This document shows, piece by piece, positions 1 to 14,592 of a stretch of 64,000 nt of DNA. A program made the position numbers and the translations under genes. How positions within the stretch are numbered: the stretch's first letter is position 1; each line of letters opens with the position of its first letter. Source of the DNA: Saccharomonospora xinjiangensis XJ-54 (lineage in GTDB: Bacteria; Actinomycetota; Actinomycetes; Mycobacteriales; Pseudonocardiaceae); contig NZ_JH636049.1 of the NCBI RefSeq assembly GCF_000258175.1, positions 4,193,482-4,257,481 of the forward strand, written 5' to 3'. The notes under the pieces are model-generated. The model worked only from the letters and a program-made list of their open reading frames with translations, had not been told where the DNA came from and searched no databases.

Positions 1-683
1 CCCACGGCGTGAACTACGAGACCACCTCCGACGGCAGCCCGCTCAACGACTCGTTCAACGAGCCGGGCGAGACCCGGACGTACGTGTGGAGCACCCGCGC
101 GCCGTCGGAGGGCCCCGGCGGTTTCTGGCTGCCGGGCAGCGCGGGTTACTGGCACTACCACGATCACGCGCTCGGCGGGGAGCACGGCACCGAGGGCATC
201 GCCAAGGGGCTCTACGGCGCGCTCGTCGTGCGGCGTGAGGGCGACCCGCTGCCCGACCGCCAGTTCACGGTCGTGTTCAACGACATGACGATCAACAACA
301 AGGTCGCGCCCCACGTCCCCGTGTTCGAGGCCAACCTCGGTGAGCGCGTCGAGTTCATCGCCATCGGGCACGGCAACAACTTTCACACCTTCCACTTGCA
401 CGCCCACCGCTGGGCCGAGAACCGCACCGGCTACCTCCAGGGACCCGACGACCCGAGCAGGGTCATCGACACCCGCGACCTCAACCCAGGCGACTCGTTC
501 GGGTTCCAGGTGATCGCGGGCGACGGGGTCGGCCCCGGAGCCTGGATGTACCACTGCCACGTGCAGTTCCACTCCGACGGCGGGATGGCGGGTGTCTTCC
601 TGGTCCGCAACGCCGACGGCAGCATGCCGGAGGGCGCTCAGGAAGCGCTCGACCGATACCACCAGCACAGCGGCGGTCACTGA
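1..683 (+). CDS. Multicopper oxidase, small-laccase type (5' end missing)
   Basis: The reading frame is open from base 3 and runs off the left edge; the GTG at 9 is internal, not a real start. The visible 226 residues carry the copper motifs of a laccase-type oxidase: HYHDH (type 2/3 copper), HTFHLHAH, and [12 protein letters not shown], which supplies the type 1 copper ligands His, Cys, His and Met. The spacing between the first and last motifs is short, as in two-domain small laccases, which act as secreted trimers; this is inferred because the N-terminus is absent. Such enzymes oxidise a reduced donor and pass electrons to O2. It lies 36 bp before a secreted sugar-oxidation mosaic protein and two genes before a cupredoxin, so the three are probably one transcription unit. 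Confidence 0.9.
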   Translation, partial: HGVNYETTSDGSPLNDSFNEPGETRTYVWSTRAPSEGPGGFWLPGSAGYWHYHDHALGGEHGTEGIAKGLYGALVVRREGDPLPDRQFTVVFNDMTINNKVAPHVPVFEANLGERVEFIAIGHGNNFHTFHLHAHRWAENRTGYLQGPDDPSRVIDTRDLNPGDSFGFQVIAGDGVGPGAWMYHCHVQFHSDGGMAGVFLVRNADGSMPEGAQEALDRYHQHSGGH

Positions 684-719
684 CTCGACATCGGCCTGCA
701 AACCGAGTGAGGAGTAGAG

Positions 720-3700
720 ATGGGTCGAAGGAGATTGTCAGCTCTACCCCGTAACAGGCGTGCGAGACCGACGCCGTTACGGCGCACGACGGCCATCGCC
801 GCGGGTATGGCCCTGGTTTTCGGACTCGCGTCGGCGCCGGGGCAGCACGCGGCCGCGCGCGAGCCCGAGAAAGCCGCCCCCGCAGGCGATGCGGCCCGCA
901 CCGCCGAGGCGGCGGCGTCGGTGCTGCTCTTCCACGGTGCCGCCGACAAGCAGGACGACCCCGTGGAACGGGCGGCACAGGTCATCGGCGAGCTGGGTGC
1001 GGCCAACGACATCGAGGTGGACGTCACGACCGATCCTGCCGACTTCATGCGCGAAAACCTCAGGGACTATCGCGGTGTGGTTTTCCTGTCGGCTAAAGAG
1101 TCCGAATTGGACTCCGCTCAGGAGTCGGCATTGCGGGAGTACATCCGTGGCGGTGGCGGGTTCCTCGGCATCCGCGACGCGGCGAAGGCACAGGAACGCT
1201 CCGAGTGGTTCACCGGCCTCGTCGGTGCCCGCCCCGCGGGTGCCCGTCCGACTCCCGCCGAGATCGCGAATGTGGCGGCGAGTGGGGAGAACCCGCCCAA
1301 CGAGACAGCCGCACACGCGGTGGACGGCAAGGACAACACCAAATGGCTGGCCTTTGACGACTCGGCGTGGCTGAGCGTCGAACTCGCCGAGCCGACGGCC
1401 GTGTCGCACTACGCGCTCGTGTCGGCCAACGACTTCCCAGGAAGGGACCCGAAGGACTGGGTGCTCCAGGGCTCCGACGACGGGCAGACCTGGACGGATC
1501 TCGACACCAGGTTAGGGGAGGACTTCCCCGACCGGTTCCAGCCGAAGCAGTACCGCTTCGACAACGAGACCGCCTACGCCCACTACCGGCTGAACATCAC
1601 GGCCAACGACGGCGAGAGCGCCACCCAGCTCGCGGAGTTCGAGCTCTACACCGGTGACGAGACCGCACCCGAGGAGCCGAAGGCGCAGGAGGCCGTGGTC
1701 AGCGTCGTGGACAGGCAGCATCCGGCGAACAAGGGGCTGCCGCTGACGTGGAAGCGCACCGATACGTGGCTGAACTGGGAGACGAACCCCGTCGGCAAGG
1801 TTCACACCGTCGCGCAGGTCCAGGAGCACACCTACGATCCGGGCAACACCGCCAACGGGCCCTTCCATCCGATCTCGTGGTGTCACGACTACGACGGCGG
1901 CCGGTCGTTCTACACGGCGATGGGTGGCACGACCCAGAGCTACGACGACCGGAACCTGCGGGGCCATCTGCTCGGTGCGCTTGAGTGGACGACCGGGCTC
2001 GTGCGAGGGGACTGCAAGGCCACCATCGCGTCGAACTACAAGGTCGAGCGCCTGACCGGGGAGAACCTGCCGGGACGGCTCGATCAGATCGGTGAGCCGC
2101 ACGGGCTGAGCATCGCCGACGACGGCACGGTCTTCTACATCGGGAAGGCGGCGTGCGCGACGGGACCGATCCCGAACTGGGAGGACGAGAACGTCGGTCT
2201 CGGGTGCGGCACCATCCACCAGTGGGACCCGGAGACCAAGCGCGTGAAGCTGCTCGCCACCCTCGACGTGTTCGGCAACCGGGGCAGCGGTGACGAGCTG
2301 GTGAAGGCCGAGGAAGGTCTGGTCGGCATGGAACTCGACCCCGGCTTCGCGTCCAACGGCTGGCTGTACGTGTATTGGATGCCGTACGAGTCGATCGACA
2401 CGGAGAACCGGATCGGCCAGCGCACGATCTCGCGGTTCACCTACGACCACGCCACCGCCACCATCGGCCTCGACAGCCGCAAGGATCTGCTGTCGTGGGA
2501 CACGCAGATCCACTCGTGCTGCCACGCGGGCGGGGGCATGGCGTTCGACGACGACGGCAACCTCTACGTCGCCACGGGCGACAGCAACTCCTCGCAGGGG
2601 TCGGACGGATACTCCGGCAACAACTGGGCCAAGGAGTACAAGGGTGTGTCCTTCCAGGACGCCCGCCGCACCTCCGGTAACACCAACGACCTCAACGGCA
2701 AGATCCTGCGCATCCACCCCGAGGCCGACGGCACGTACACGATCCCCGAGGGCAACCTGTTCCCCGAGGCCGACGATCCCGGAGACAAGACCCGTCCCGA
2801 GATCTACGTCATGGGTGTGCGCAACCCGGCCCGCATCCAGATCGACGCCAAGCACGACTGGTTGACCGCGGCCTGGGTCGGCCCCGACGCGTTCGAGCCG
2901 AATCCCGAGCTGGGGCCCGCGAAGTACGAGAACGCCACCATCATCACGTCCGCGGGCAATCAGGGCTGGCCGTACTGCATGGGCAACCGGCAGCCCTACC
3001 GCGACCGCAGCAACGAGGACGCGAGTGTGCTGACGGGCTGGTACGACTGCGACGACCCGAAGAACACCTCGCCTCGCAACACCGGTCTCGAAGACCTGCC
3101 ACCGGTGCGCGACAACATGATCTGGTACTCGCCGCAGGGAGGAAACCCGGTCTTCCCCGAGCGCCAGGACGGCAGCGGTGTGCCGACCTACGAACTGGAC
3201 GACGCCACGTACACGTGGCCGTACCTCAAGGGCGGTGGGCAGGCGATCATGTCCGGACCCACCTACTACAGCTCCGAAGTGGACAGCGAAAGCGGAGTGG
3301 CATGGCCGTCGTACTGGGACGGCAAGTGGTTCATCGGTGACCAGTCCAACGCGAACAACCGCATCGCGGTGACCGTCGATCCGGCGACGGTGGACGACGC
3401 GGCACCGCCGCCGTTCGCCGAGGACCTCCGCAAGATCATCCCTGGTGGCGGGAAGTCCGATCAGGTGCAGAGCTGGATGGACGCCGAGTTCGGTCCCGAC
3501 GGAGCGCTGTACCTGCTCGACTACGCCGGTGGGTTCTTCAGCCTGCACAGCAACCAGAAACTCGTGCGGGTGACCTATCACGGCGGCCCGGCGACACCCG
3601 CTCCGACGGCGCGGGCCTACGCGGTGCAGAACAAGCCGTTGACGATGGCGTTCACCGGAACCCGCTCCGGCGGGGTGTCCTACCGGTGGGACTTCGGCGA

Positions 3701-4739
3701 CGGCAGCACCTCCACCGAGGCCGACCCGAGGCACACCTACGCGGAGGCGGGCACCTACACCGCGACCCTGGTGGTGACCTACGCCGACGGCGAGAAGGCC
3801 ACGGTGACGACCGACGTGGCCGTGGGGTGCGCGGTGCCGGACTCGGGTCGCACGGTGCGGTTCCGCGACGAGGACACCGGTGTCACCAACCACACGGCCA
3901 AGGGTGGCTGCACGGTGGACGATCTGATCGACGACGAGAGCACCTGGCCGGACAACGCGGCGTTCGTCGCGCACGTCAGGGACGTCACCAAGAAGCTGCA
4001 ACAGGACGGCGTCCTCACCCGGACCGAGGCGAGCACCCTGGTCAGGGCGGCGAGGAACTCCGGCATCGGCGGTGCCGGTGACCAGGGGTACGAGGCGATC
4101 TTCGACGGGACCCCGCAGTCACTGGAAGGCTGGCGGCAGGCACCCGGCGGCGAGTTCGAACTACGGCCCGACGGATCGCTGCGCGCCGACGGCGGGCTCG
4201 GCATGCTGTGGTACGCGGCGAAGCCGTTCGGCGACTTCTCGCTGAAACTCCAGTTCAGGGACGTCGCACCCGGCGACCACCGGGCCAACAGCGGTGTGTT
4301 CGTGCGCTTCCCCGACCCGAGAACGCCACTGTCCGAGCGTCCCGCGACGAGTTGCGGAACGCGCGGCTCGGCACGGGACTCGCAAGCGTGGGTCGCGATC
4401 TACTGTGGACACGAGATCCAGATCTACGACGGCGAGTCGGGCGAGCCGCAGAAGACCGGTTCGGTCTACAACTTCGACGAGGTTTACCACGGGCGGGCAG
4501 GGGTGACGCCCAAGCAGCAGTGGAACGACTACGAGATCCGCGTCGAGGGGCAGCACTACACGATCATCCGCAACGGCAAGGTGATCAACGAGTTCGACAA
4601 CGTCCCCGGCAAGCAGTCGTTCCGCAGCGGTGACCCCGCGACGGATCTGCGCCAGTTCGTCGAGGGCTACGTCGGGCTTCAGAACCACGGTGGCGACGAT
4701 GTGATCGAGTTCCGCGACGTCCGGGTGCGGCAGCTGTGA
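720..4739 (+). CDS. Secreted mosaic: ThuA / F5-8C / PQQ-type sugar dehydrogenase / PKD / 3-keto-glycoside hydrolase-like
   Basis: A 1339-residue exported protein with an Arg-rich N-terminus and hydrophobic signal segment (about residues 20-48). Order of regions: first half of a ThuA-like fold (60-170), a discoidin/F5-8C carbohydrate-binding-type domain (about 175-315), second half of ThuA (about 325-425, with HPISWCHDYDGGRSFYT), a glucose/sorbosone dehydrogenase beta-propeller (about 440-950), a PKD domain (about 960-1035, YRWDFGDGS), a Cys-containing helical module (1037-1115), and a C-terminal DUF1080-type domain (about 1120-1339), a family now associated with 3-keto-disaccharide hydrolysis. 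The ATG has a GAGGAG box 5-6 bp upstream. ThuA, the dehydrogenase and DUF1080 families are all tied to oxidised (3-keto) sugars, so an extracellular sugar-oxidising or 3-keto-glycoside-cleaving role is inferred. The substrate cannot be read from sequence. Confidence 0.9.
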   Translation: MGRRRLSALPRNRRARPTPLRRTTAIAAGMALVFGLASAPGQHAAAREPEKAAPAGDAARTAEAAASVLLFHGAADKQDDPVERAAQVIGELGAANDIEVDVTTDPADFMRENLRDYRGVVFLSAKESELDSAQESALREYIRGGGGFLGIRDAAKAQERSEWFTGLVGARPAGARPTPAEIANVAASGENPPNETAAHAVDGKDNTKWLAFDDSAWLSVELAEPTAVSHYALVSANDFPGRDPKDWVLQGSDDGQTWTDLDTRLGEDFPDRFQPKQYRFDNETAYAHYRLNITANDGESATQLAEFELYTGDETAPEEPKAQEAVVSVVDRQHPANKGLPLTWKRTDTWLNWETNPVGKVHTVAQVQEHTYDPGNTANGPFHPISWCHDYDGGRSFYTAMGGTTQSYDDRNLRGHLLGALEWTTGLVRGDCKATIASNYKVERLTGENLPGRLDQIGEPHGLSIADDGTVFYIGKAACATGPIPNWEDENVGLGCGTIHQWDPETKRVKLLATLDVFGNRGSGDELVKAEEGLVGMELDPGFASNGWLYVYWMPYESIDTENRIGQRTISRFTYDHATATIGLDSRKDLLSWDTQIHSCCHAGGGMAFDDDGNLYVATGDSNSSQGSDGYSGNNWAKEYKGVSFQDARRTSGNTNDLNGKILRIHPEADGTYTIPEGNLFPEADDPGDKTRPEIYVMGVRNPARIQIDAKHDWLTAAWVGPDAFEPNPELGPAKYENATIITSAGNQGWPYCMGNRQPYRDRSNEDASVLTGWYDCDDPKNTSPRNTGLEDLPPVRDNMIWYSPQGGNPVFPERQDGSGVPTYELDDATYTWPYLKGGGQAIMSGPTYYSSEVDSESGVAWPSYWDGKWFIGDQSNANNRIAVTVDPATVDDAAPPPFAEDLRKIIPGGGKSDQVQSWMDAEFGPDGALYLLDYAGGFFSLHSNQKLVRVTYHGGPATPAPTARAYAVQNKPLTMAFTGTRSGGVSYRWDFGDGSTSTEADPRHTYAEAGTYTATLVVTYADGEKATVTTDVAVGCAVPDSGRTVRFRDEDTGVTNHTAKGGCTVDDLIDDESTWPDNAAFVAHVRDVTKKLQQDGVLTRTEASTLVRAARNSGIGGAGDQGYEAIFDGTPQSLEGWRQAPGGEFELRPDGSLRADGGLGMLWYAAKPFGDFSLKLQFRDVAPGDHRANSGVFVRFPDPRTPLSERPATSCGTRGSARDSQAWVAIYCGHEIQIYDGESGEPQKTGSVYNFDEVYHGRAGVTPKQQWNDYEIRVEGQHYTIIRNGKVINEFDNVPGKQSFRSGDPATDLRQFVEGYVGLQNHGGDDVIEFRDVRVRQL

Positions 4740-4768
4740 CGCGCGCGGCCCGAGAAGTGGAGTCAACG

Positions 4769-6346
4769 ATGATCCGGAAGTTGGTGGCCCGCCTGAGGGC
4801 GAGACGCCGAACAGCGGTACGCGGCACGACGGTGGCCGCACTCGTCACCTCGTTGATCGCGCTCTGGCTCGTTCCCGCAGGCGCGGCGCAGGGTGACGGG
4901 GACTCCGTGCCCTCGGCACAGCAGCAGGTGCTCACCTGGACGGCGGGCGACAGCGTGACCGAGTACACCTCGGCGCCGGCGACAGCGGAGCCGGGGCCCA
5001 CGACGATCGTGTTCGAGAACAGCACCGCGACCGGCAACACCACCGGCATGTCGCATACGCTGACCTTCGACACGTCGTCGCCCGAGCACAACACGGACGT
5101 CAGCCTCAACATCGTCGCCAGCCCGTTCGACGCCAACGGCGGCAGGTACGAGGTGGAGGTCAACCTGACGCCGGGGACCTACCGGTACTACTGCGCGATT
5201 CCGGGGCACTCGGCGATGCAGGGTGTGCTCGTGGTGACCGAAGGAGGCGGCGGGGACGACACCACACCTCCGGAGGTGAGCGCGACGGTATCCGGTGATC
5301 AAGATGCGGACGGCAACTACCTGGGTTCGGCCACGGTGGCGATCAACGCTAGCGACGCGGAGTCCGGAGTGGACAGCGTGGAGTACGAGATCGACGACAC
5401 CGGGTTCCGGCCTTACACCGCGCCTGTCACGGTGTCCGAACCGGGCGACCACACCGTGCAGTACAGGGCGACCGACGCGGCGGGCAACGCCTCGGAGACC
5501 GGGTCGGTGACGTTCAGCGTGGTGGAAGGCGATCCCGGCGACACGGACCCGCCGAAAGTCACCGCCGTGATCGAGGGTGACAAGGACGGCGAAGGCAACG
5601 TCGTGGGCACGGCCACGGTGGTGCTCGACGCGGAAGACCAGGGCTCCGGTGTGAAGACCGTGGAGTACGACCTCGACGGCGGTGGTTTCACGTCCTACAC
5701 CGCGCCCGTGGATGTCTCGGCACCTGGCGATCACACCGTGCGGTACCGGGCGACCGACCACGCCGGCAACACTTCGGAGCCGGGGTCGGTGACCTTCACC
5801 TTGGTCGAGGCCGACGAGGAGGACACCACGCCGCCCGAGGTCACGGTGCAGCTCACCGGGTCGCAGAACGCGAAGTGGGCCTATGTGGACTCGGCAACGG
5901 TGTCGTTGTCGGCCAAGGACCCCGGCTCCGGCGTCCGGTTCCTCAGGTACTCCCTCGACGGCGGTTCCTACACTGCCTACGGCGAACCGGTCGTGGTCAA
6001 CGAACCGGGTGAGCACACGGTGCTCTTCCACGCCACGGACCACGCGGGCAACAGGTCCGAGGACGGGAAGGTGACGTTCACCGTCGTGGCGGCCGACGGT
6101 GACGCCTGCCCCGGATCGGACATCCGGTCCACGGTGTCGATCGGCGGGCACGACACCACCGTCGCCAACGTCGATACCGGAGACGGTTGCACGATCAACG
6201 ACGTGCTGGCGTCGCACGCCGCGCACCGGCACGGTGATCTCGCGCAGCGTGCTGCCGAGCTTGCAGGGGAACTGGAGGCCGACGGTGTGATCTCCGAGGC
6301 GGAGAAGCGGCGCATCCTCCGCGCAGCGGAGTACGCCGCCGGGTGA
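4769..6346 (+). CDS. Secreted cupredoxin with three Ig-like repeats
   Basis: The ATG at 4769 is preferred: it has a GTGGAG box about 7 bp upstream and gives a clean signal peptide (LVTSLIALWLVPAGAAQ). An in-frame GTG at 4736 overlaps the previous stop and is the alternative. After the signal comes a plastocyanin-like copper domain (about residues 40-145), with GMSHTLTF and YYCAIPGHSAM supplying His, Cys, His and Met. Three repeats of about 95 residues follow, each beginning near DTTPPEV and ending GSVTF or GKVTF, resembling OmpL47/Ig-like modules. The last 80 residues form a Cys-containing helical module shared with the preceding protein. Its position after a multicopper oxidase and a sugar dehydrogenase suggests an electron carrier between them; this is inference. 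Confidence 0.88.
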   Translation: MIRKLVARLRARRRTAVRGTTVAALVTSLIALWLVPAGAAQGDGDSVPSAQQQVLTWTAGDSVTEYTSAPATAEPGPTTIVFENSTATGNTTGMSHTLTFDTSSPEHNTDVSLNIVASPFDANGGRYEVEVNLTPGTYRYYCAIPGHSAMQGVLVVTEGGGGDDTTPPEVSATVSGDQDADGNYLGSATVAINASDAESGVDSVEYEIDDTGFRPYTAPVTVSEPGDHTVQYRATDAAGNASETGSVTFSVVEGDPGDTDPPKVTAVIEGDKDGEGNVVGTATVVLDAEDQGSGVKTVEYDLDGGGFTSYTAPVDVSAPGDHTVRYRATDHAGNTSEPGSVTFTLVEADEEDTTPPEVTVQLTGSQNAKWAYVDSATVSLSAKDPGSGVRFLRYSLDGGSYTAYGEPVVVNEPGEHTVLFHATDHAGNRSEDGKVTFTVVAADGDACPGSDIRSTVSIGGHDTTVANVDTGDGCTINDVLASHAAHRHGDLAQRAAELAGELEADGVISEAEKRRILRAAEYAAG

Positions 6347-6360
6347 TCATCGCTGCGTCA

Positions 6361-6390
6361 CGTCCCCCGGCGGCGGCCTGCCGGGGGACG
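6361..6390. terminator. GC-rich stem-loop after the copper/sugar cluster
   Basis: A perfect 11-bp inverted repeat (CGTCCCCCGGC paired with GCCGGGGGACG) around an 8-nt loop starts 14 bp after the cupredoxin stop codon. There is no T-run, which is usual in high-GC actinobacteria. It probably ends the upstream transcription unit and separates it from rtcB. Confidence 0.65.
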
Positions 6391-6475
6391 CGACGTCCTC
6401 GTGTCCGGAAATGCTGTTGCCCGAGGTGCCGGAGATCGGGAATGGTGCAGGCACAACGGATACGAGGTGGTGAAC

Positions 6476-7666
6476 GTGTACACGACGATCGAGGGAGTCC
6501 GGTCGGACATTCGACTGTGGACCGACCCGGCGACGGTGGAGGAGGCCGCGATGCGGCAACTCCGCAACGTGACCACGCTGCCGTGGATCCACGGGCTTGC
6601 CGTGATGCCCGACGTTCACTACGGGAAGGGCGCCACGGTCGGCAGCGTCATCGCCCTGCGCGACGCGGTCTCACCCGCGGCCGTGGGAGTGGACATCGGC
6701 TGCGGGATGTCGGCGGTGCGCACCTCCCTCACCGCCTCCGGCCTTCCTGACGACCTCGGCGCGCTGCGCCGCCGCATCGAGGCCGCTGTGCCCGTCGGCT
6801 TCGACCTGCACTCGAAGCCGGTCGATCCGGCCACGGTGCCCGGCCTCGGCGGGTGGGAGGCGTTCTGGTCGGCGTTCTCGTCGCTGCATCCCGGCGTGCA
6901 CCCACTGCTCGATCGGGCGCGGCGACAGATCGGCACTCTCGGCGGTGGCAACCACTTCATCGAGGTGTGCCTCGAACAGGGCGGCGACGACGACGGCAGG
7001 GTGTGGCTGATGCTCCACTCCGGCTCGCGGGGGATCGGCAACGAACTCGCCAAGCGGCACATGGACATCGCGAGGTCGCTGCCGCACAACGCCGACCTGC
7101 CCGACCGCGATCTCTCGGTGTTCGTGGCCGGAACCCCCGAGATGGACGCCTACCGGCACGACCTGTACTGGGCGCAGGAGTACGCGGCCCGCAACAGGGC
7201 CACGATGCTGGCGCTCGTGCAGCGCGCGCTGGCCGAGACGGTTCCCGGTGTCCGGTTCGAGAAGCCGATCTCGTGCCACCACAACTACGTCGCCGAGGAA
7301 CACTACGACGGCGTCGATGTCATGGTGACCCGCAAGGGCGCGATCAGGGCGGGCAAGGGAGATCTCGGCATCATCCCCGGCAGCATGGGCACCGGGTCCT
7401 ACATCGTGTCCGGACTCGGCAACGAGGCGTCCTTCCGCTCTGCCTCCCACGGTGCGGGACGAAGGATGAGCCGGACGAAGGCGCGCAAGCGGTTCAGCGC
7501 CGCCGACCTCGCCGAGCAGACGAGGGGAGTCGAGTGCCGCAAGGACGCCGGAGTCGTTGACGAGATCCCTTCGGCGTACAAAGACATCGACGCGGTGATC
7601 GCGGCACAGACCGATCTGGTCGAGGTGGTCGCCCACCTCAAGCAGGTGGTGTGTGTGAAGGGGTGA
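6476..7666 (+). CDS. rtcB: RNA 3'-phosphate/5'-OH ligase RtcB
   Basis: A 396-residue RtcB protein, which joins RNA ends by GTP-dependent guanylylation in tRNA splicing or RNA repair. Visible family signatures: DIGCGM with metal ligand Cys76, GGGNHF (157-161), HSGSRG (181-186), CHHNYVAEE (267-275), and SHGAGRRMSR with His325 as the guanylylated histidine. The GTG at 6476 was chosen because GAGGTGG lies 5 bp upstream and it gives the usual family length; an in-frame start at 6401 would add 25 residues without similarity. From memory, the M. tuberculosis rtcB homologue Rv2631 belongs to the DosR regulon; a DosR-like box was not seen here. The next gene, a stress-associated PRC-barrel protein, starts 204 bp downstream. 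Confidence 0.95.
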   Translation: MYTTIEGVRSDIRLWTDPATVEEAAMRQLRNVTTLPWIHGLAVMPDVHYGKGATVGSVIALRDAVSPAAVGVDIGCGMSAVRTSLTASGLPDDLGALRRRIEAAVPVGFDLHSKPVDPATVPGLGGWEAFWSAFSSLHPGVHPLLDRARRQIGTLGGGNHFIEVCLEQGGDDDGRVWLMLHSGSRGIGNELAKRHMDIARSLPHNADLPDRDLSVFVAGTPEMDAYRHDLYWAQEYAARNRATMLALVQRALAETVPGVRFEKPISCHHNYVAEEHYDGVDVMVTRKGAIRAGKGDLGIIPGSMGTGSYIVSGLGNEASFRSASHGAGRRMSRTKARKRFSAADLAEQTRGVECRKDAGVVDEIPSAYKDIDAVIAAQTDLVEVVAHLKQVVCVKG

Positions 7667-7870
7667 CGTGCGCGCCGTCGTTGTTCGTGGTTGTTCGACG
7701 CTGCGTGTGCAGTCACGTCCCCTGTAGAGCGACTCACTCACCCGTGTGGGGGTGCTGACCTCGGTTCCGGTTTCACATCCGGTGTCCTGGCAACGCTGAT
7801 GATGTGGGTTGGGCGGTTGGCGCTGTTCGGCCTTTTCCGTGATCACACCAGCGTGAAGGGAGCGGCGATC

Positions 7871-8686
7871 GTGGCAACGACACTGCGTCCGGAGGAACTC
7901 GTTGACAACTCGGTTGTCGATGCGGAGGGTCGCAAGATCGGCAGGGTGGGCACGGTCTACCTGTCGGACGATTCACGGGAGCCGGAATGGGTGACCGTAC
8001 GGACGGGCCTGTTCGGGCAGAAGGAGAGTTTCGTCCCCTTGCAGGGCGCTCATGTGGAGTCCGACGGCGTGCACGTGGTGGTGTCCAAGGACCAGGTCTC
8101 GGACGCTCCGCGCACCGACACCGACAGCGACCTGAGCGGTGAGGAGAGCGCGCAGTTGTACCGCCACTACAACCTGCCGACCCCGAGGTCCGCCATGCCT
8201 GAGGAGTCCGCGCGCGAACAGGAGGCTGGCACTGCCGCCGGAACGATGAGTGAGCGGGGCCGCACCGAGCAGGCGGGCATGCCGCCCACGATGGACACGT
8301 CCGAGGACGAGTCCATGATGCGGTCGGAGGAGCGGCTGCGGGCAGGCACCGAGAACGTGGAGACGGGCAGGGTTCGCCTCCGCAAGTACGTCGTCACCGA
8401 GGAACAGCAGATGACCGTGCCGGTGACGCACGAGGAGGTCAGGATCGAACGCGAGCCCATCACCGAGGCCGACCGGGGCACGACGCACGACATCGGCGAG
8501 GAGGAGCAGGAGGTCACCCTCCATCGCGAGGAGGCGCGCGTCACCAAGGAGAACGTCCCCGTCGAGAAGGTTCGCCTCGGCAAGGAGACGGTCACCGAGG
8601 AGGAGACCGTCGCGGGCGAGGTCCGCAAGGAGAAGTTCGACATCGAGGAGGAGGGCGGTCGCCGGGGCAGGACAGGACAGACCTGA
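7871..8686 (+). CDS. PRC-barrel and DUF2382 stress-associated protein
   Basis: A 271-residue acidic, soluble protein. Residues 5-80 form a PRC-barrel (RPEELVDNSVVDAEGRKIG; WVTVRTGLFG), a small beta-barrel that binds partners. Residues about 150-265 are a DUF2382 region built of charged repeats such as LRKYVVTEEQ and LHREEARVTKE. An acidic linker (EESAQLYRHYN) separates the two. The GTG at 7871 follows a GAAGGGAG box by 8 bp; a longer in-frame start at 7691 would add 60 residues of unlike composition and was rejected. This domain pair is common in Actinobacteria and Deinococcus-type genomes and tends to be induced by stress, but the molecular role is unknown. A strong terminator follows directly. 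Confidence 0.88.
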   Translation: MATTLRPEELVDNSVVDAEGRKIGRVGTVYLSDDSREPEWVTVRTGLFGQKESFVPLQGAHVESDGVHVVVSKDQVSDAPRTDTDSDLSGEESAQLYRHYNLPTPRSAMPEESAREQEAGTAAGTMSERGRTEQAGMPPTMDTSEDESMMRSEERLRAGTENVETGRVRLRKYVVTEEQQMTVPVTHEEVRIEREPITEADRGTTHDIGEEEQEVTLHREEARVTKENVPVEKVRLGKETVTEEETVAGEVRKEKFDIEEEGGRRGRTGQT

Positions 8687-8698
8687 GCAGGCGACCGG

Positions 8699-8742
8699 AA
8701 ACGGCCGTGGGCAGGAATCGATCGTCCTGCCCACGGCCGTTT
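8699..8742. terminator. Perfect 18-bp stem-loop terminator
   Basis: Thirteen bases after the DUF2382 gene there is an uninterrupted 18-bp inverted repeat, AAACGGCCGTGGGCAGGA paired with TCCTGCCCACGGCCGTTT, around the 8-nt loop ATCGATCG. The A-run before and T-run after the GC-rich stem make it a bidirectional-looking intrinsic terminator, the clearest in the window. Confidence 0.9.
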
Positions 8743-9082
8743 CGCTGTCCCGAACTGGACGTGCTCGACCGGAACTCGAAGAACGCGCTGACCAGTGGAT
8801 TCGCAGCCTGGGGTTGGCGAAGGGAGCGTTCGTGAGGCACTCGGGCGCGGCCCGGGCCGTCCGGCCAGGTTTCACGGGGCAGGTGACGGCGTCGTGACCG
8901 GCTGAGCCGCGTGTCGTTTGGCGGGTTCCTACAAACTCCTGTGACGCGACGTGGTGGGTCCGATCATTCCCGCGCACGGGGGCGAACCGCGAGAGTGGCA
9001 GGGGCCGGGTGTCTCTCGCGCTTCGCGCGCCGGAGCGCCCGTGCCTTTCGCGTGTCGTCGTAGGAGGGTAAGGGGAGTTCGG
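8743..9082. other. Non-coding stretch before the carboxylase gene
   Basis: About 340 bp with no convincing gene on either strand after the terminator. It should hold the promoter of the acyl-CoA carboxylase gene. I see no clear -35/-10 pair. A segment at 8816-8842 (GGCGAAGGGAGCGTTCGTGA) looks like a type of dispersed intergenic sequence seen in some actinomycetes, but only one copy is in this window. Confidence 0.4.
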
Positions 9083-14584
<5,502 letters not shown>

Positions 14585-14592
14585 CGACGAGG

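Noticed and set aside
1512..4001. Open frame of 829 codons on the minus strand
   Set aside because: It lies wholly opposite the sugar-oxidation mosaic gene, whose domains are clear. The translation is His/Val/Arg-rich with no family features; such mirror frames are common at this GC content.
8816..8842. Dispersed repeat element before the carboxylase gene
   Set aside because: Looks familiar from other actinomycetes, but with a single copy in the window it cannot be supported.
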